A stretch of DNA of 64,000 bases from positions 205,516 through 269,515 of the forward strand of contig QLIY01000077.1 in NCBI GenBank assembly GCA_003260075.1, written 5' to 3'. Both the position numbers and the translations under genes were made by a program. Below the pieces are notes generated by a model, which was given only the letters and a program-made list of their open reading frames with translations, was not told the DNA's origin and did no database searches. Below, one piece after another: positions 35,184-46,487 of this stretch. This stretch comes from Phallusia mammillata (taxonomy: Eukaryota; Chordata; Ascidiacea; Phlebobranchia; Ascidiidae). Positions within the stretch are counted from its first letter, which is position 1, and the number at the start of each line of letters is the position of its first letter.

Positions 35184-37315
35184 TCACTACCCCTGCAATT
35201 TAAACTTTGTTCGCTTAGACCTATTGTGTCGTCACTGTGCTATTTGTAAATATATAGAACGCTTGTGTTGTGTCGAAGTAAAGTGCAAGAGATTGGCTTG
35301 TGTGGTCGGCTGCAAATCTACGACTGAGAAAAAAACATGCACACTGAGCCCTTTGAAAAATTGTCCCCTCCTGTTCGTAACAGAGTTGCAAACGGGCAAG
35401 AAATTAGAGCCCGCACCCGAAAGTATAAACCCGTATCACAAGAAGTCCGTTTAGGCCTAAAAGCTTAATTCAGAGACCTGCATTGTAAAGAGAACATTGA
35501 CAAAAGCAGATAATGGCTTTAACAAGGCGTTTTAGGGTTGTTGGACATTATGTTAAGTCCAGCAACTAGCTACGGAAACATAATGTAAAGTCAGGCCTAA
35601 ATCAAGACCCCCCCCCCCCTTAGGGTTGTTGGACATTATGTTAAGTCCAGCAACTAGCTACGGAAACTAAATGTAAAGTCAGGCCTAAATCAAGACCGTT
35701 TGTTAAAACACCTAGGCCCGAACCCACCCCTACTTACAACTTTGATTCGTATTGCCTATTATGCAAACCTACTTTGTGCGACGACTAGTCTTGGGTAAAA
35801 GTTATGTGTATTCGCAAAATCAAAAATGCAATGCCAGAAAACCAAGTAATACTTCTCTTTTATGCGGCAAAAAGTACATGAATTCTAAAATAAAATCATC
35901 GGTTAAAAGATCACCAAGTGGAAGCAATATGACAGGGTTATTTAGAATTGGAGGTTTCGGCAACTCTTTGTCTTTTCGTACTAATTAGGGTTTTTAGGAA
36001 AACAAAACTGAATTATCTTTTGTTGTGTGATCGCCATGATTCACAAAAACCGTGTGCGTTTGTCAAGTTAGTTAAAGGCGTGCATAAAATGGTATAACTA
36101 TAAACGAAATAATACAAAGAAATAAAAAACGAAAAATATAATTGCATAGAAATCGTATTTGGCGAAAAGACATCAAAAACACAAAAAAATCCGTTGGTAT
36201 TCATGACATAACGTAAACAAAATGCCATCTGTAAAATAACAAGGGCAACAGACAATTTTTGAAGATAGTTTAGTAAATTCCTAGTTGTTAGGTGTGTTAT
36301 GCATACACTTATTATGTAACACTTTGAAATGTGTCCCCCCCCCCTATGACAGGGTTATTTAGAATTGGAGGTTTCGGCAACTCTTTGTCTTTACGTACTA
36401 ATTAGGGTTTTTAGGAAAACAAAACTGGATTATCTTTTGTTGTGTGACATCACCATGATTCACAAAAAACGTGTGCGTTTGTCAAGTTAGTTTAAGGCGT
36501 GCATTAAATGGTATAACTATAAACGAAATAATACAAAGAAATAAAAAACGAAAAATACATTTGCATAGAAATCGTATTTGGCGAAAAGGCATCAAAAACA
36601 CAAAAAAATCCGTTGGTGTTCATGACATAACGTAAACAAAATGCCATCTGTAAAATGACAAGGGCAAAAGACAATTTTTTGAAGATTTTTTAGTAAATTC
36701 CTAGTTGTTAAGTGTGTTATGTATAAACTTATTATGTAATACTTTGAAATGTGTTGTGTGTTAAAACAAGTTATATATCACAAGCAGTTAAGTAGAGCTG
36801 TCTTCACGATAATTTTGTGTCCTAATTTAAAGTGCTCTTCGGCATTCTTGACCATCCTGATGCCTCGGAAAACAAAACCCACTCCTCGCGTGTTTTCGGC
36901 ACAGTTCGGAAAACTCCGGATCGATTCGGAGTTCTTCGGATCAGATAAGTCTTTCGGGTGGCGGAGGCTGAATAACGTTCATCATATCGTTCATCCTCAC
37001 CCCACCTTTTTCTTCATTACCAGATGGACTGTATTTTCCCTCAAATGCTCGTTTCTTCTTGATTCTGCACACGCAGCAGACAATAACAATAATGGCAACG
37101 ATGAGAACGACACCGCCTATTACTGCTGGCAGGATAATTTCCAGCGGCGGACCTCCCCCCCCCCAAGTAGAGCTGTCTTCACGGTAATTTTGTGTCCTAA
37201 TTTAAAGTGATCTTCGGCAATCTTGACCACCCTGATGCCTCGGAAAGCAAAACCCGCTCCTCGTGTGTTTTCGGAAGAATTCGGAAAACTCCGGTTAGGT
37301 TCGGAGTTGTTCGGA
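35184..37315. other. Spacer with two placeholder duplications
   Basis: There is no supported gene. Duplications flank C runs at 35608-35619 (TTAGGGTTGTTGGACATTAT) and 36335-36344 (TATGACAGGGTTATTTAGAA, nearly 400 bp per copy). At 35608 the neighbouring unique sequence ends in two native Cs, leaving exactly ten extra. The open frame near 35752 is interrupted differently in its second copy and is not called. Confidence 0.6.
36789..37148 (-). pseudogene. Haplotype duplicate of the Crumbs-like tail exon
   Basis: From a stop codon at 36941-36943 up to the C run at 37155, this encodes the same GPPLEI...ERLI segment as the main copy, with silent changes. It is truncated at the placeholder and lacks the start. 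It is probably the other allele rather than a second gene. Confidence 0.85.
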
Positions 37316-37588
37316 TCAGATAAGTCTTTCGGGTGGCGGTGGTTGAATAACGTTCATCATATCGTTCATCCTCACCCCACCTTTTTCTTCATTGCCAGAT
37401 GGACTGTATTTTCCCTCAAATGCTCGTTTCTTCTTTATTCTGCACACACAGCAGACGATAACAATGATGGCAACTATTAAAACAACGCCACCTATCACTG
37501 CTGGCAGAATAATTTCCAGCGGTGGACCTGGAGCAGCAGTACTGGTGATAGTGGTTTCAGTTGTTGTATCTGCAGTGGTGCTACTCAT
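37316..37588 (-). CDS. CRB3-like: Short Crumbs protein, CRB3-like
   Basis: The coding part of an exon whose acceptor lies at 37658-37659; the chosen ATG (37588) sits in a conserved ACAATG context, giving about 90 residues. The layout is a 30-residue Thr/Ser-rich ectodomain (TTADTTTETTITS), a membrane span (LEIILPAVIGGVVLIVAIIV), a basic KKKR, then EGKYSPS and a C-terminal ERLI. In Crumbs proteins the GxYxPS-type motif is the FERM-binding site and ERLI is the PDZ ligand for PALS1/PAR6, which set apical polarity in epithelia. The tiny mucin-like ectodomain without EGF or laminin-G repeats matches vertebrate CRB3 rather than CRB1/2. The frame stays open from the acceptor, so upstream exons could add more ectodomain. 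The residues are identical in the duplicate at 36941-37148. Confidence 0.85.
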   Translation of the reverse strand: MSSTTADTTTETTITSTAAPGPPLEIILPAVIGGVVLIVAIIVIVCCVCRIKKKRAFEGKYSPSGNEEKGGVRMNDMMNVIQPPPPERLI

Positions 37589-37908
37589 TGTTACAGTTGA
37601 AGGTGAAAGACTAAACAGCAACACCGATTCTAGTTTTTGCGTATTGTGTATCAAAATCTGAAAAAGCAACAAATATATTTTATATGATACCTTTTTATTA
37701 AAAACAAATAAGGAAATGCAAATAGTTCAGCAATTGCAATGGTGGCTGTTTACAACAGGTGCACCTACTCGGGTCAAAAAGGTAGCATTCTATTAAACAA
37801 TCTTCTATAAAAACAATGGCTAAAAATATACATGCTTATTGTGAAGAGGACGTACATAAAGAACATTAAAACGTCCCATTCACAGAAAAAGTCACATACC
37901 CCCCCCCC

Positions 37909-38024
37909 AGCTCAAACAACCTGGAATATTACTTCATAAAGGCTGACAGCGTTGTCAAATAACCTTCCATTATGCCGTCACTATATGCTACATCGCGTCA
38001 CAAAAGTTAACAACCCTAGCGTTT
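37909..38024. repeat. Small segment misplaced relative to 38963-39081
   Basis: AGCTCAAACAACCTGGAATA through AACAACCCTAGCGTT is bounded on both sides by ten-C runs (37899-37908 and 38025-38034). It matches 38963-39081 about 1 kb downstream. It looks like an orphan allelic contig dropped into the wrong gap. Confidence 0.85.
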
Positions 38025-38034
38025 CCCCCCCCCC

Positions 38035-38124
38035 TGGAGCTGTAGTGTTATTATCACCCATTGTTACAGTTGGATGTAAAAGACTAAACAGCAACTCTAG
38101 TATTTGCTGTTTGTGTTTTAAAAT
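38035..38124 (-). pseudogene. Diverged partial second copy of the Crumbs-like 5' exon
   Basis: An AG acceptor at 38125-38126 is followed by sequence parallel to the start of the Crumbs-like exon. CAACTGTAACAATG is conserved, and the new coding start is MGDNNTTAP. It is cut off by the C run at 38025. It is much more diverged than the allelic pairs, so it may be a paralogue or a very different haplotype. The membrane and tail parts are missing. Confidence 0.55.
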
Positions 38125-39081
38125 CTGAAAAACGAACAAATATATTTAATTGTGTTTTTTTTTTAAATTGTCACAATAAAACAAATAAGTCAATAGTAAA
38201 TATTTTTTCAGTTGTCGACACGGTGGCAGTTTACAACAAGTGCGCCACCTCAGACCAAAAAGGTAGCATTCTTTTTGAACAGTGGAATTAGGTAATAAGG
38301 AATATAATGGCTCAGATACACGTAAAAATGTACATGCTTATTTTCAAGGGTCTCGAAAAGACCTACAGGTCATTGTAAAATAGTAAACAATATTAAACTA
38401 TCAACATCAATTCACATTGCTGCTATCATTTATATATTTCGACATAAAAAAAACAACAACATTAAAACGACCCAATCTTAGTAAAGAGGCGTATTTTCAC
38501 CCAGGAACAACTCTCTAAAACCAATCTATTTTGCAAAAGATAACAAAATTGAGTGCTGTTACACTTTTAAAACCTACAACAGGAACATTGTCCAAGATCC
38601 CCCCCCCCGACGTCCTATACAGGTCGTCTTTGTCAGGGTAAATGAATAGGACGTCGAAACGTCGGAAGAAAATTATATTTGCCAGAAGAGCTCTACAAAC
38701 TTGAAAAGTCACATGTTTGCAAACTCTACAAACTGTTTATTTTTCAAAACGAAACAAAATTGTGGTCTATTACACTTTTAAAACCTGACACTGACATTAT
38801 CCACGAAATTTAGTCAACTATTCCATTGCTTTTGTGTCATAACAACATCACAATGTACGTCACAAAAGGACAATGGCGACATTCTACTTTTCATTATTAC
38901 GCCACAATGCCAATGGTTGCCCCTCACCGCTGTTGGTGAAATTCAATAACTCGAGACGAAGCAGCTCAAACAACCTGAAATATTACTTCATAAAGGCTGA
39001 CAGTGTTGCCAAATAACCTTCCATTATGCCGTCACTATATGCTAGATCGCGTCACAAAAGTTAACAACCCTAGCGTTCTTA

Positions 39082-42000
39082 GTGAATCAGCCGCACAGCA
39101 GTTGGTGCATGAGCTGTCTATTTAGCCTGCTGCGTCTAAAATCGATTCGCGGAATTTTGGATCGCAAAAAAATGACGTAATACTTTTAGGTGGGTTGTTT
39201 TAGGTTCTGATTTCGTTTTTGATTTTCACAGTAAATTCCTTTTTTCTACTTTTAAGTTATGTTGTAGGCTTAAACTGCACAATAACACGAATAGGAAAGG
39301 TACAATGTCTGACACAACTAAGTTTGAGCCTCAACATCTAAAAAGACGTCTACACATTGTCAGTATTATTGTAGCTTTTTGCTCCACGACTGTATTTTCT
39401 CATAATACGCCAAGCCTATTGAAGCTACTTTATAGTGTCTTACAGAACCATTTTTTAACTCAGCAAAAACAGACAAATCGTCAGCGATTTTCAGCACTCA
39501 CAGATTCTATTAAAATACTCAAAAACGACTTTTAATATAAGATAGTGCTAAATCTGAAAAACCTTTCTACAGATAAGCTCCAAATTCTACGTACTGTATT
39601 ACCTGTATTACGACACAAAAATATATTCTATTCAGCTGTAGAGGACTGTACAGCCAGCTAATAATACACACCGTCGATGTTGGTTATATAGGCACAGGCA
39701 TACATGACTAGTTACACATTAATAAGGTGGTCTGGTTCTATGCAAACACATATTACCCGGTTTTATAGGCCCGCTCTAAAGTGCCTAGCGATAAGACAGA
39801 GAATGGGTTCGAATTTGCTTGTGACGTACAAAAGTGCATTGTGACGTAACAGGTATTGTCAAGGAATAGTTTTGTCGATCATATTTACAAACACAATTCA
39901 ACGTAAAAGTGTATCTAAGCCTTATATAGCAAGCACAAATGTTTTTTTATGTACAGTTCACAGCAGATAATCTACCGAGCACGCCATGTAGCTAACTTTC
40001 AACAATTTTCTACAAAACACAACATTACTAGTAACTGAATCTGCGCACATCACCACAAAATAGCCTCAATTATAGGTAGTGAACAACTTTGTGAAGCATG
40101 AAAAAGCGCTGTCGGCCCGCATACCAGTTCATAAAGCGTTTAGTTTCCTACAAGAGGTATATACTGACGCCGGGATAATTGTTGTGAAGTGTAATGCCTT
40201 GGGCAAAATGAAGCAAACGACCGGTAAAGTGACTGACAGTAACGTTTCATACATACAACATTAATGTCCCTAAATTGCTTTATGTAGTAGCCTCAATGTA
40301 TGAATATACACCCTTTGTTTAATGTCAAATGCCACAACTGAAAACAGCGTATTGATGTAAACATATCGTTTCAAATCTCAGAATAAAAACAGAGGTTGTT
40401 CCTGGGTGTTGTCAAATTTACAGAACGTGTCATGTAAATTTGGTAGACTTCAGATGTGCTAAAGTTTTGTTCAGCTTTTAAACCTTTATTTCCAAAAAAT
40501 CTTACATATCAACTTCACTTGCTTATAAATAGCCCTGGCCGAACAAAACTTTTTTATGACTTCGAACAAATGATCCACCGAATGTATACGTACTTTCTCT
40601 TGATACAAAAGCAAAACAACGCCTCACTATAGGCCTGTTTAATGTCATTCGCGTTGAAACGTGGTTGACAGGTTCGTTTTTTTTTACAAACCAAGCCGAC
40701 TGCGCAAAAATCTTCGGTTTAGCTGTAAGTAGTGCTTATTTGGCAGACGTCAAGAACATATATTGCATCATTGTTTTGTCGTGATATTTGCAAACTATTA
40801 TGACTGGCAACTGTAATTATATCAACAAAAAGAATACAGACTCCCTTTTAGCAGAATAGATTTTAAACAACTTTAGATGTTTCTCAATACCTGCTTACTG
40901 TTGTAAGGTATATTTCATTTGGAAACTAACGTACATCGCCACAAACTGGAAGTTAAAAAGTTTATGGTTGTAAAAAACACAAATTTTCATGGCTGTGATT
41001 CAAAGGATTAAATCGCTTGAAACGTTTAGTCGGATTATAATTCGCACCCTTAACGTGTGGGGATGACGTCAATTTGTCAGCACGTGATTAAATGTGACGT
41101 AATCCACAGAGGAAAAGTGCCTTTAGTGCTGGGATAAAACACCAGGGGTTAGAGATTAGCTCTTATAGCTCAACGCATTACAGAAGAACAGGCCGCCATA
41201 ATGATGAAATGGATAAAAACAAGAACCAGTACAAAAGTTTCGAAGGAAACGATTTGAGGAACTATTTTTCAGCCAATTACACTTTTGCGAAACAAAAACA
41301 CAGTTTACGGAACCCATTTTTCGCAATAGTTCCTACTGAAACCTGTGCTTAAGCACCAATTTTCCTAGTTCTTCATCTAATTGACCCAATAAGGCATGAC
41401 TCGGCCTTGGAGTGGTTATCTGAGAAACGGTACTTCGGCAAAAGATTTCGCTGTAAGGACTGACACACACACACACGATTACAAAACCAAAGTGACATCA
41501 TAATAGCAACGAAGTCCCGTTCAAATTAGCCAGGTGTTTAGGCGACAATATCCCACAAAGAAATCAAACAAAGCTCGTTAAAGCACTGTCTGTGACGTAA
41601 TAGCGGGTGTTGGAAAACGAACAAAGACCACTTATCTCTACACAGTTGGAACATCAATACCTACTTTGGAATTTTGAATCAAAACTTTGAGAAAAGTTTG
41701 AAGTTATGACTCTTCAATGCCCTTAAACTGCCATTACCCGGTTTGTATCAAAACAAGCAACGTTATGTTCGCAGTTTTTGTCTTCTTTACAAATGTTGCC
41801 AAATTGTGAAACCTTACAGCCCCCCCCCCCTACCCGGTTTGTATCAAAACAAGCAACGTTATGTTCGCAGTTTTTGTCCTAAACTTCTTCACAAATGTTG
41901 CCAAATTTTGAAACCTTACAGTATAAACCAAATCCTTAATTGCTAATCTTGCTTATTATACTGAATCCTAGCACATATTAAACCACATAACGTGGGTATT

Positions 42001-45000
42001 ATCAATACTTATACGATTACCCGATTACTAGTTGGGCTGTACGTCAAAAGCAGACAGTAAATTGCTGTTGATTGTAAACGACATTTTAAATCCATTTCAA
42101 ATTGATTAGGGTCCAATAAATTCGATTGCTTACTTGCAGTAAAAGATTTCTTTTGTTAATTGAAATAGGCCGAGGACGAAACAACACAACATTGTTACTG
42201 GCAGACTATGCTGCCAGACCCCCCCCCCTTACTTGCAGTAAAAGATTTCTTTTGTTAATTGAAATAGGCCGAGGACAAAACAACACAACATTGTTCCAGA
42301 CTATACTGCTAGGCGACATAGCTAATAAACTCAAATTCAGAAAACCACAAAACGTTAATAAACATCATTAGAGTCGTTTCTGGCATGAAGGCGATGCATT
42401 ATTTAACACTCCAGAACAGCAAATGCTTCTGTCAAAAAACAGACCCAAACTGAAGTGCTTGTGTCAGAAAGAGCTTGATCAAAAGGTATTTTAAATAACA
42501 TTTTCTAATTTCGGCGACAAAATGCTTGACTGTTAACCTGTTTTCAACACAAGGTTTCCCCCCCCCCTAGAGTCGTTTCTAGCATGAAGGCGATGCATTA
42601 TTTAACACTCCAGAACAGCAAATGCTTATGTCAAAAAACAAACCCAAGCTAAAGAGCTTGATCAAAAGGTATTTTAAATAACATTTTCTAATTTTGGCGA
42701 CAAAATGCTTGACTGTTAACCTGTTTTCAACACAAGGTTACTAAACTGTACACCACGTTGTACATCTGATATTTCACTTAAACAACCGTTTTTAAACGGA
42801 AACCTAAGCGTTTCAAAGCCTTTTATTCGCATGAAACCGGATACACTGAAATCTATCCAAACCTAAGCCAAGAAAAATCACGTCGTCTTGCTGATAAATT
42901 AAAACTGAGTCTAAACTGATTAGGCACGAAACCAGCTAACAACTGTCCACATTATAAACTGACCTGTTTGCTTGAAAGGCGGATGAAACAAAATCGCTCG
43001 CCACGCCTTAGGGCACCGCAGTCGTAACTCGTAGGTAAGTCAGGAATTTCGTTACGTTTCACGCTCGCTGTTTGTGACGGAACAATGGAAACGACGAAGC
43101 GTGACAGCCTTTTTTCTCCCTTGTCGGGCGAGTTTATTTTGGCTGCGGCGTCACGTGAAGTAGTTCGAAATTGCGGAGTCTTGTTGTACGACGTATATGG
43201 GATGTTTTGACAGACAATGGCGTGAGTTTTAGACTCAAGGACCTCCTTTTGCCGGTAGACAAGATATTTAAAACTTGTTAGAACTGGCGTGGCGCCTTTC
43301 AATATATGATACCAGCAGCCCTCTACACAGCGTTGCTTCGATATGGACCCCAAAACAAGGACAACCACAACATTAAATTTTCATACTATATGAAACGGCT
43401 TTGAACAAATTTTTGCATTGTTACGAGCCATGGCATATCACATGTCGTATTTTCTGCCAGAAAAAAATCTGTTCCAGCAACTCCTTGTTCGTAGAAAATA
43501 CTTCATGCATCTCACGACAGCTCAGGTCAACGTTTACTTTTACGTGTAGCAGGGACTTGACTAGTAATTGTTGAAACTACGAGAAACTAAGGACTAAAGT
43601 TGCCCCCCCCCCTAGAAAATACTTCATGCATCTCACGACAGCTCAGGTCTAGGTTTACTTTTACGTGTAGCAGGGATTTGACATGTAACTGTTAAAACTA
43701 CGAGAAACTAAGGACTAAAGTAAAAAACACGAACATTTCTTAGAAGATCAACCTGGAGCATTTTTTTATTCCTAAGATACCATTGATGTGTACTGTTTTT
43801 TTTCAGAAACTGTTTCAGTTCAAATCAGTGCTATTGGCTGCTAAGCACTATAGTTGGGCTAATATGACTCCAGTCCAGTAGTTTCCAAGCTGTATGCTGC
43901 CCTAGAGTCGCAATTCTTAACCTTTTCTTGTTAACAACCCTTTGTAATCAGTACCGCGAGACAAATAACTAAAGCGTAAATTTTAAAATAAACGAAATCA
44001 CCCCGATTGATTGAGACAACCTACAGTGCCGCCGAAAAACTACTTTGGAAAAAGATTTAGTTGATTTTGCTGCTTCCACTGTTTGTCAGTTTGGTCACAT
44101 TCGATCAATTTTGTCTGTGTTTGGTTCAATACATTACTACTTTCCACCCCGTTACTAACAATTTCAGAAAGGTTTTCGTCCGCGATTTGCAATAAAATCC
44201 AATCAAGGCACGCGTTCCATGATATATTTTGTCCAAATTGAAAAAATGTCCACTGTCAAAAATAAGCGAAAGAGCATAGTAAAATTTGCAGTCGAACTTT
44301 TTTCTGAGTTTAAACATCTACAAACTACTGGACTACAGAAAACCAATATTGGAGGCAGTGTTAATGCAAAAGCAATGAATTAGTTTTTGGAGCACACACA
44401 CATAAAAACACACTAAAACAAAAGGACGAATTACACTCTACTAGTCTAAACAGGCACCACTTATAGTGGGTTTCTTAACGAGACTTGAGCGATGATGCAA
44501 TAAAGCATTAAAACGTCAATCAACCAAAAAATGTCTTTAAAAGGAACACGTTTTGGTTAGGTGTTGAAATTGGTTATTTCTCAAATGAAAACGAACGATT
44601 TTACACAAAAATCCATTTCTCTGTTCAGGAACTCTTAATGCAAGTCAACGTCATAATCTAATTGTTGTGCAAATTCAATGCCCCCCCCCCCTCTTTAAAA
44701 GGAACACGTTTTGGTTAGGTGTTGAAATCGGTTATTTCTCCAATGAAAACGAACAATTTTGCACAAAAATCAATTTCTCTGTTTAGGAACTCTTAATGCA
44801 AGTCAATGTCATAATCTAATTGTTGTGCAAATTCAATGTAATTACCACAATGATGGGAAAACAACAAAAATTGGCGAAAATTAAAACGATTTAAAAATTG
44901 GACGAAACTTTTCGAAACACACGAATTGCTCAAATAGTGACATAAAGTGATTATAGCCTAATCTGCCTATAACGTCACACATAGCAAAAAAGCGTGTTAA

Positions 45001-46487
45001 TGATACTTCGTGTGAGGAAATTATGAATTACTAATTAAATGTGTTATTTGGCGGCAAGACACAGGTAAAAAATGTACTTAATGAACTAATAGTAATTCCT
45101 GCAAAAACACAAGGCTTGAAAATACGTCTTGCATCAAAACAGTAGTGAAATTTAATTGTCAGTTATAACAAAATCATCAAAACGAAACGGAAAAATGCAA
45201 CAACGCATAACATATGAAGGCCCAATTTCCTGATTTTAAAACTTAATATTTTAAAGAATAACGTCTGATTAGTGATTACAAATGCATATGTGTTTTTTGA
45301 GCAAAATTGCGAAATGTCTCCACTCAGTGGCGCACAAGAGCCATGATTGCATGATATAGCATAAAGCAGCACAAAACTCAAGCATTTTTTTTTGATTAAT
45401 AAGAACTGCGTAGACAAACTACATAACAATGCAAGGCAGTAGGATAAAAAAATACCACAACAACCTACAGTAAATTTGCCGTTAAGGTAGAAGCACACAA
45501 ATAAGACGGTAGAGCTACTGAGACAAAACCTCACAAATATTTAAAATGCAATTTGTGTAAAAAATGCTGACTATTAGGGCTATTAGGGTTCGTCTGAGGT
45601 TTCATTAATAGTAATAAAAAAAGTTCCTTATGTTAAATTAAGTCCCTAACCCTATCCCTATCTTACTGCTAAGTTAAATAATTGTGCTCTTTACGCCATC
45701 TATCGGTATTTAGTAAACCTTGTGTGTCCCCCCCCCCGTTCGTCTGAGGTTTCATTAATAGTAATAAAAAAAGTTCCTTATGTTACATTTAGTCCCTAAC
45801 CCTATCTCACTGCTAATTTAAATAATTGTGCTCTTTACGCCATCTATCGGTATTTAGTCAACCTTGTGTGCTGTGAGTTACTGTGTTAGTAGCTCTGCCG
45901 ATTATGACAGTTAAGTACATTTTAGGACTTCGTATGATTTGAATTATATATGATTTAAGTCTGTTTTACGCTTTTTTTAAACAAATTGGTCTAAGTAATA
46001 AACAAATTGCTACAGTTATTCAAAACAAAGTACTACATGTAGTTGCAATTCACAATATCCTTCTCCACAGAAACAACAGGAAAATTTCATTTAAAATTGA
46101 ATCTGTGATCGCCCCCCCCCCCACTGTGTTAGTAGCTCTGCCGATTATGACAGTTAAGTACATTTTAGGAGTTCGTATGATTTGACTATGATTTAGGTCT
46201 GTTTTACGTTTTTTTTTAAACAATTGATCTAAGTAATAAACAAATTGCTACGACTAATAAAAAAGGTACCATATGTAATTGCAATTTACAATATCCCTCT
46301 CCACAGAAACAACTGGAAAATTTCATTTAAAATTGAATCTGTGATCGTCCACCGGGTGGCGCTAGAACCTTAGTGGAAGTGTTCTGGGCTCGGGGCGACA
46401 GCTTGCTCTCGATGTGTTGCCCTGTAAACGTGTCACGTGTGTATAAGGTCAGTTAGTGCGCATGCGCGTCACACATACATGAAGTCA
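39082..46487. other. Gene-poor region rich in placeholder duplications
   Basis: Duplicated segments flank C runs at 41820, 42219, 42558, 43603, 44681, 45726 and 46112; each pair is unique sequence, not a known transposon. Between 39082 and 41740 I see no gene, RNA or transposon. Apart from the orphan exon candidate at 42975-43368 nothing here looks coding. The true length of this region is overstated by the duplications. Confidence 0.6.
42975..43368 (-). CDS. Orphan exon candidate, no family recognised
   Basis: A 131-codon open stretch, markedly richer in GC and CpG than its surroundings. It ends in AGCAAACAG followed by a GTCAGT donor, phase 0. It could start at its own ATG (43368, MVVLVLGSIS) or at an acceptor-like TGTAG near 43314. 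It includes YTSYNKTPQFRTTSRDAAAK and SYDCGALRRGERFCFIRL. The phase would fit the Crumbs-like exon at 37657, about 5 kb downstream on the same strand, but nothing else supports that join. It might instead be a chance open frame. Confidence 0.3.

Noticed and set aside
35752-35988. Open frame of 78 codons upstream of the Crumbs gene
   Set aside because: Only part of it is in the neighbouring duplicate, there are no splice sites or motifs, and composition matches the spacer.
41735-46345. CRISPR-like or tandem-repeat array
   Set aside because: Each repeated block is different unique sequence occurring just twice around a C run; there is no common repeat or spacer pattern.
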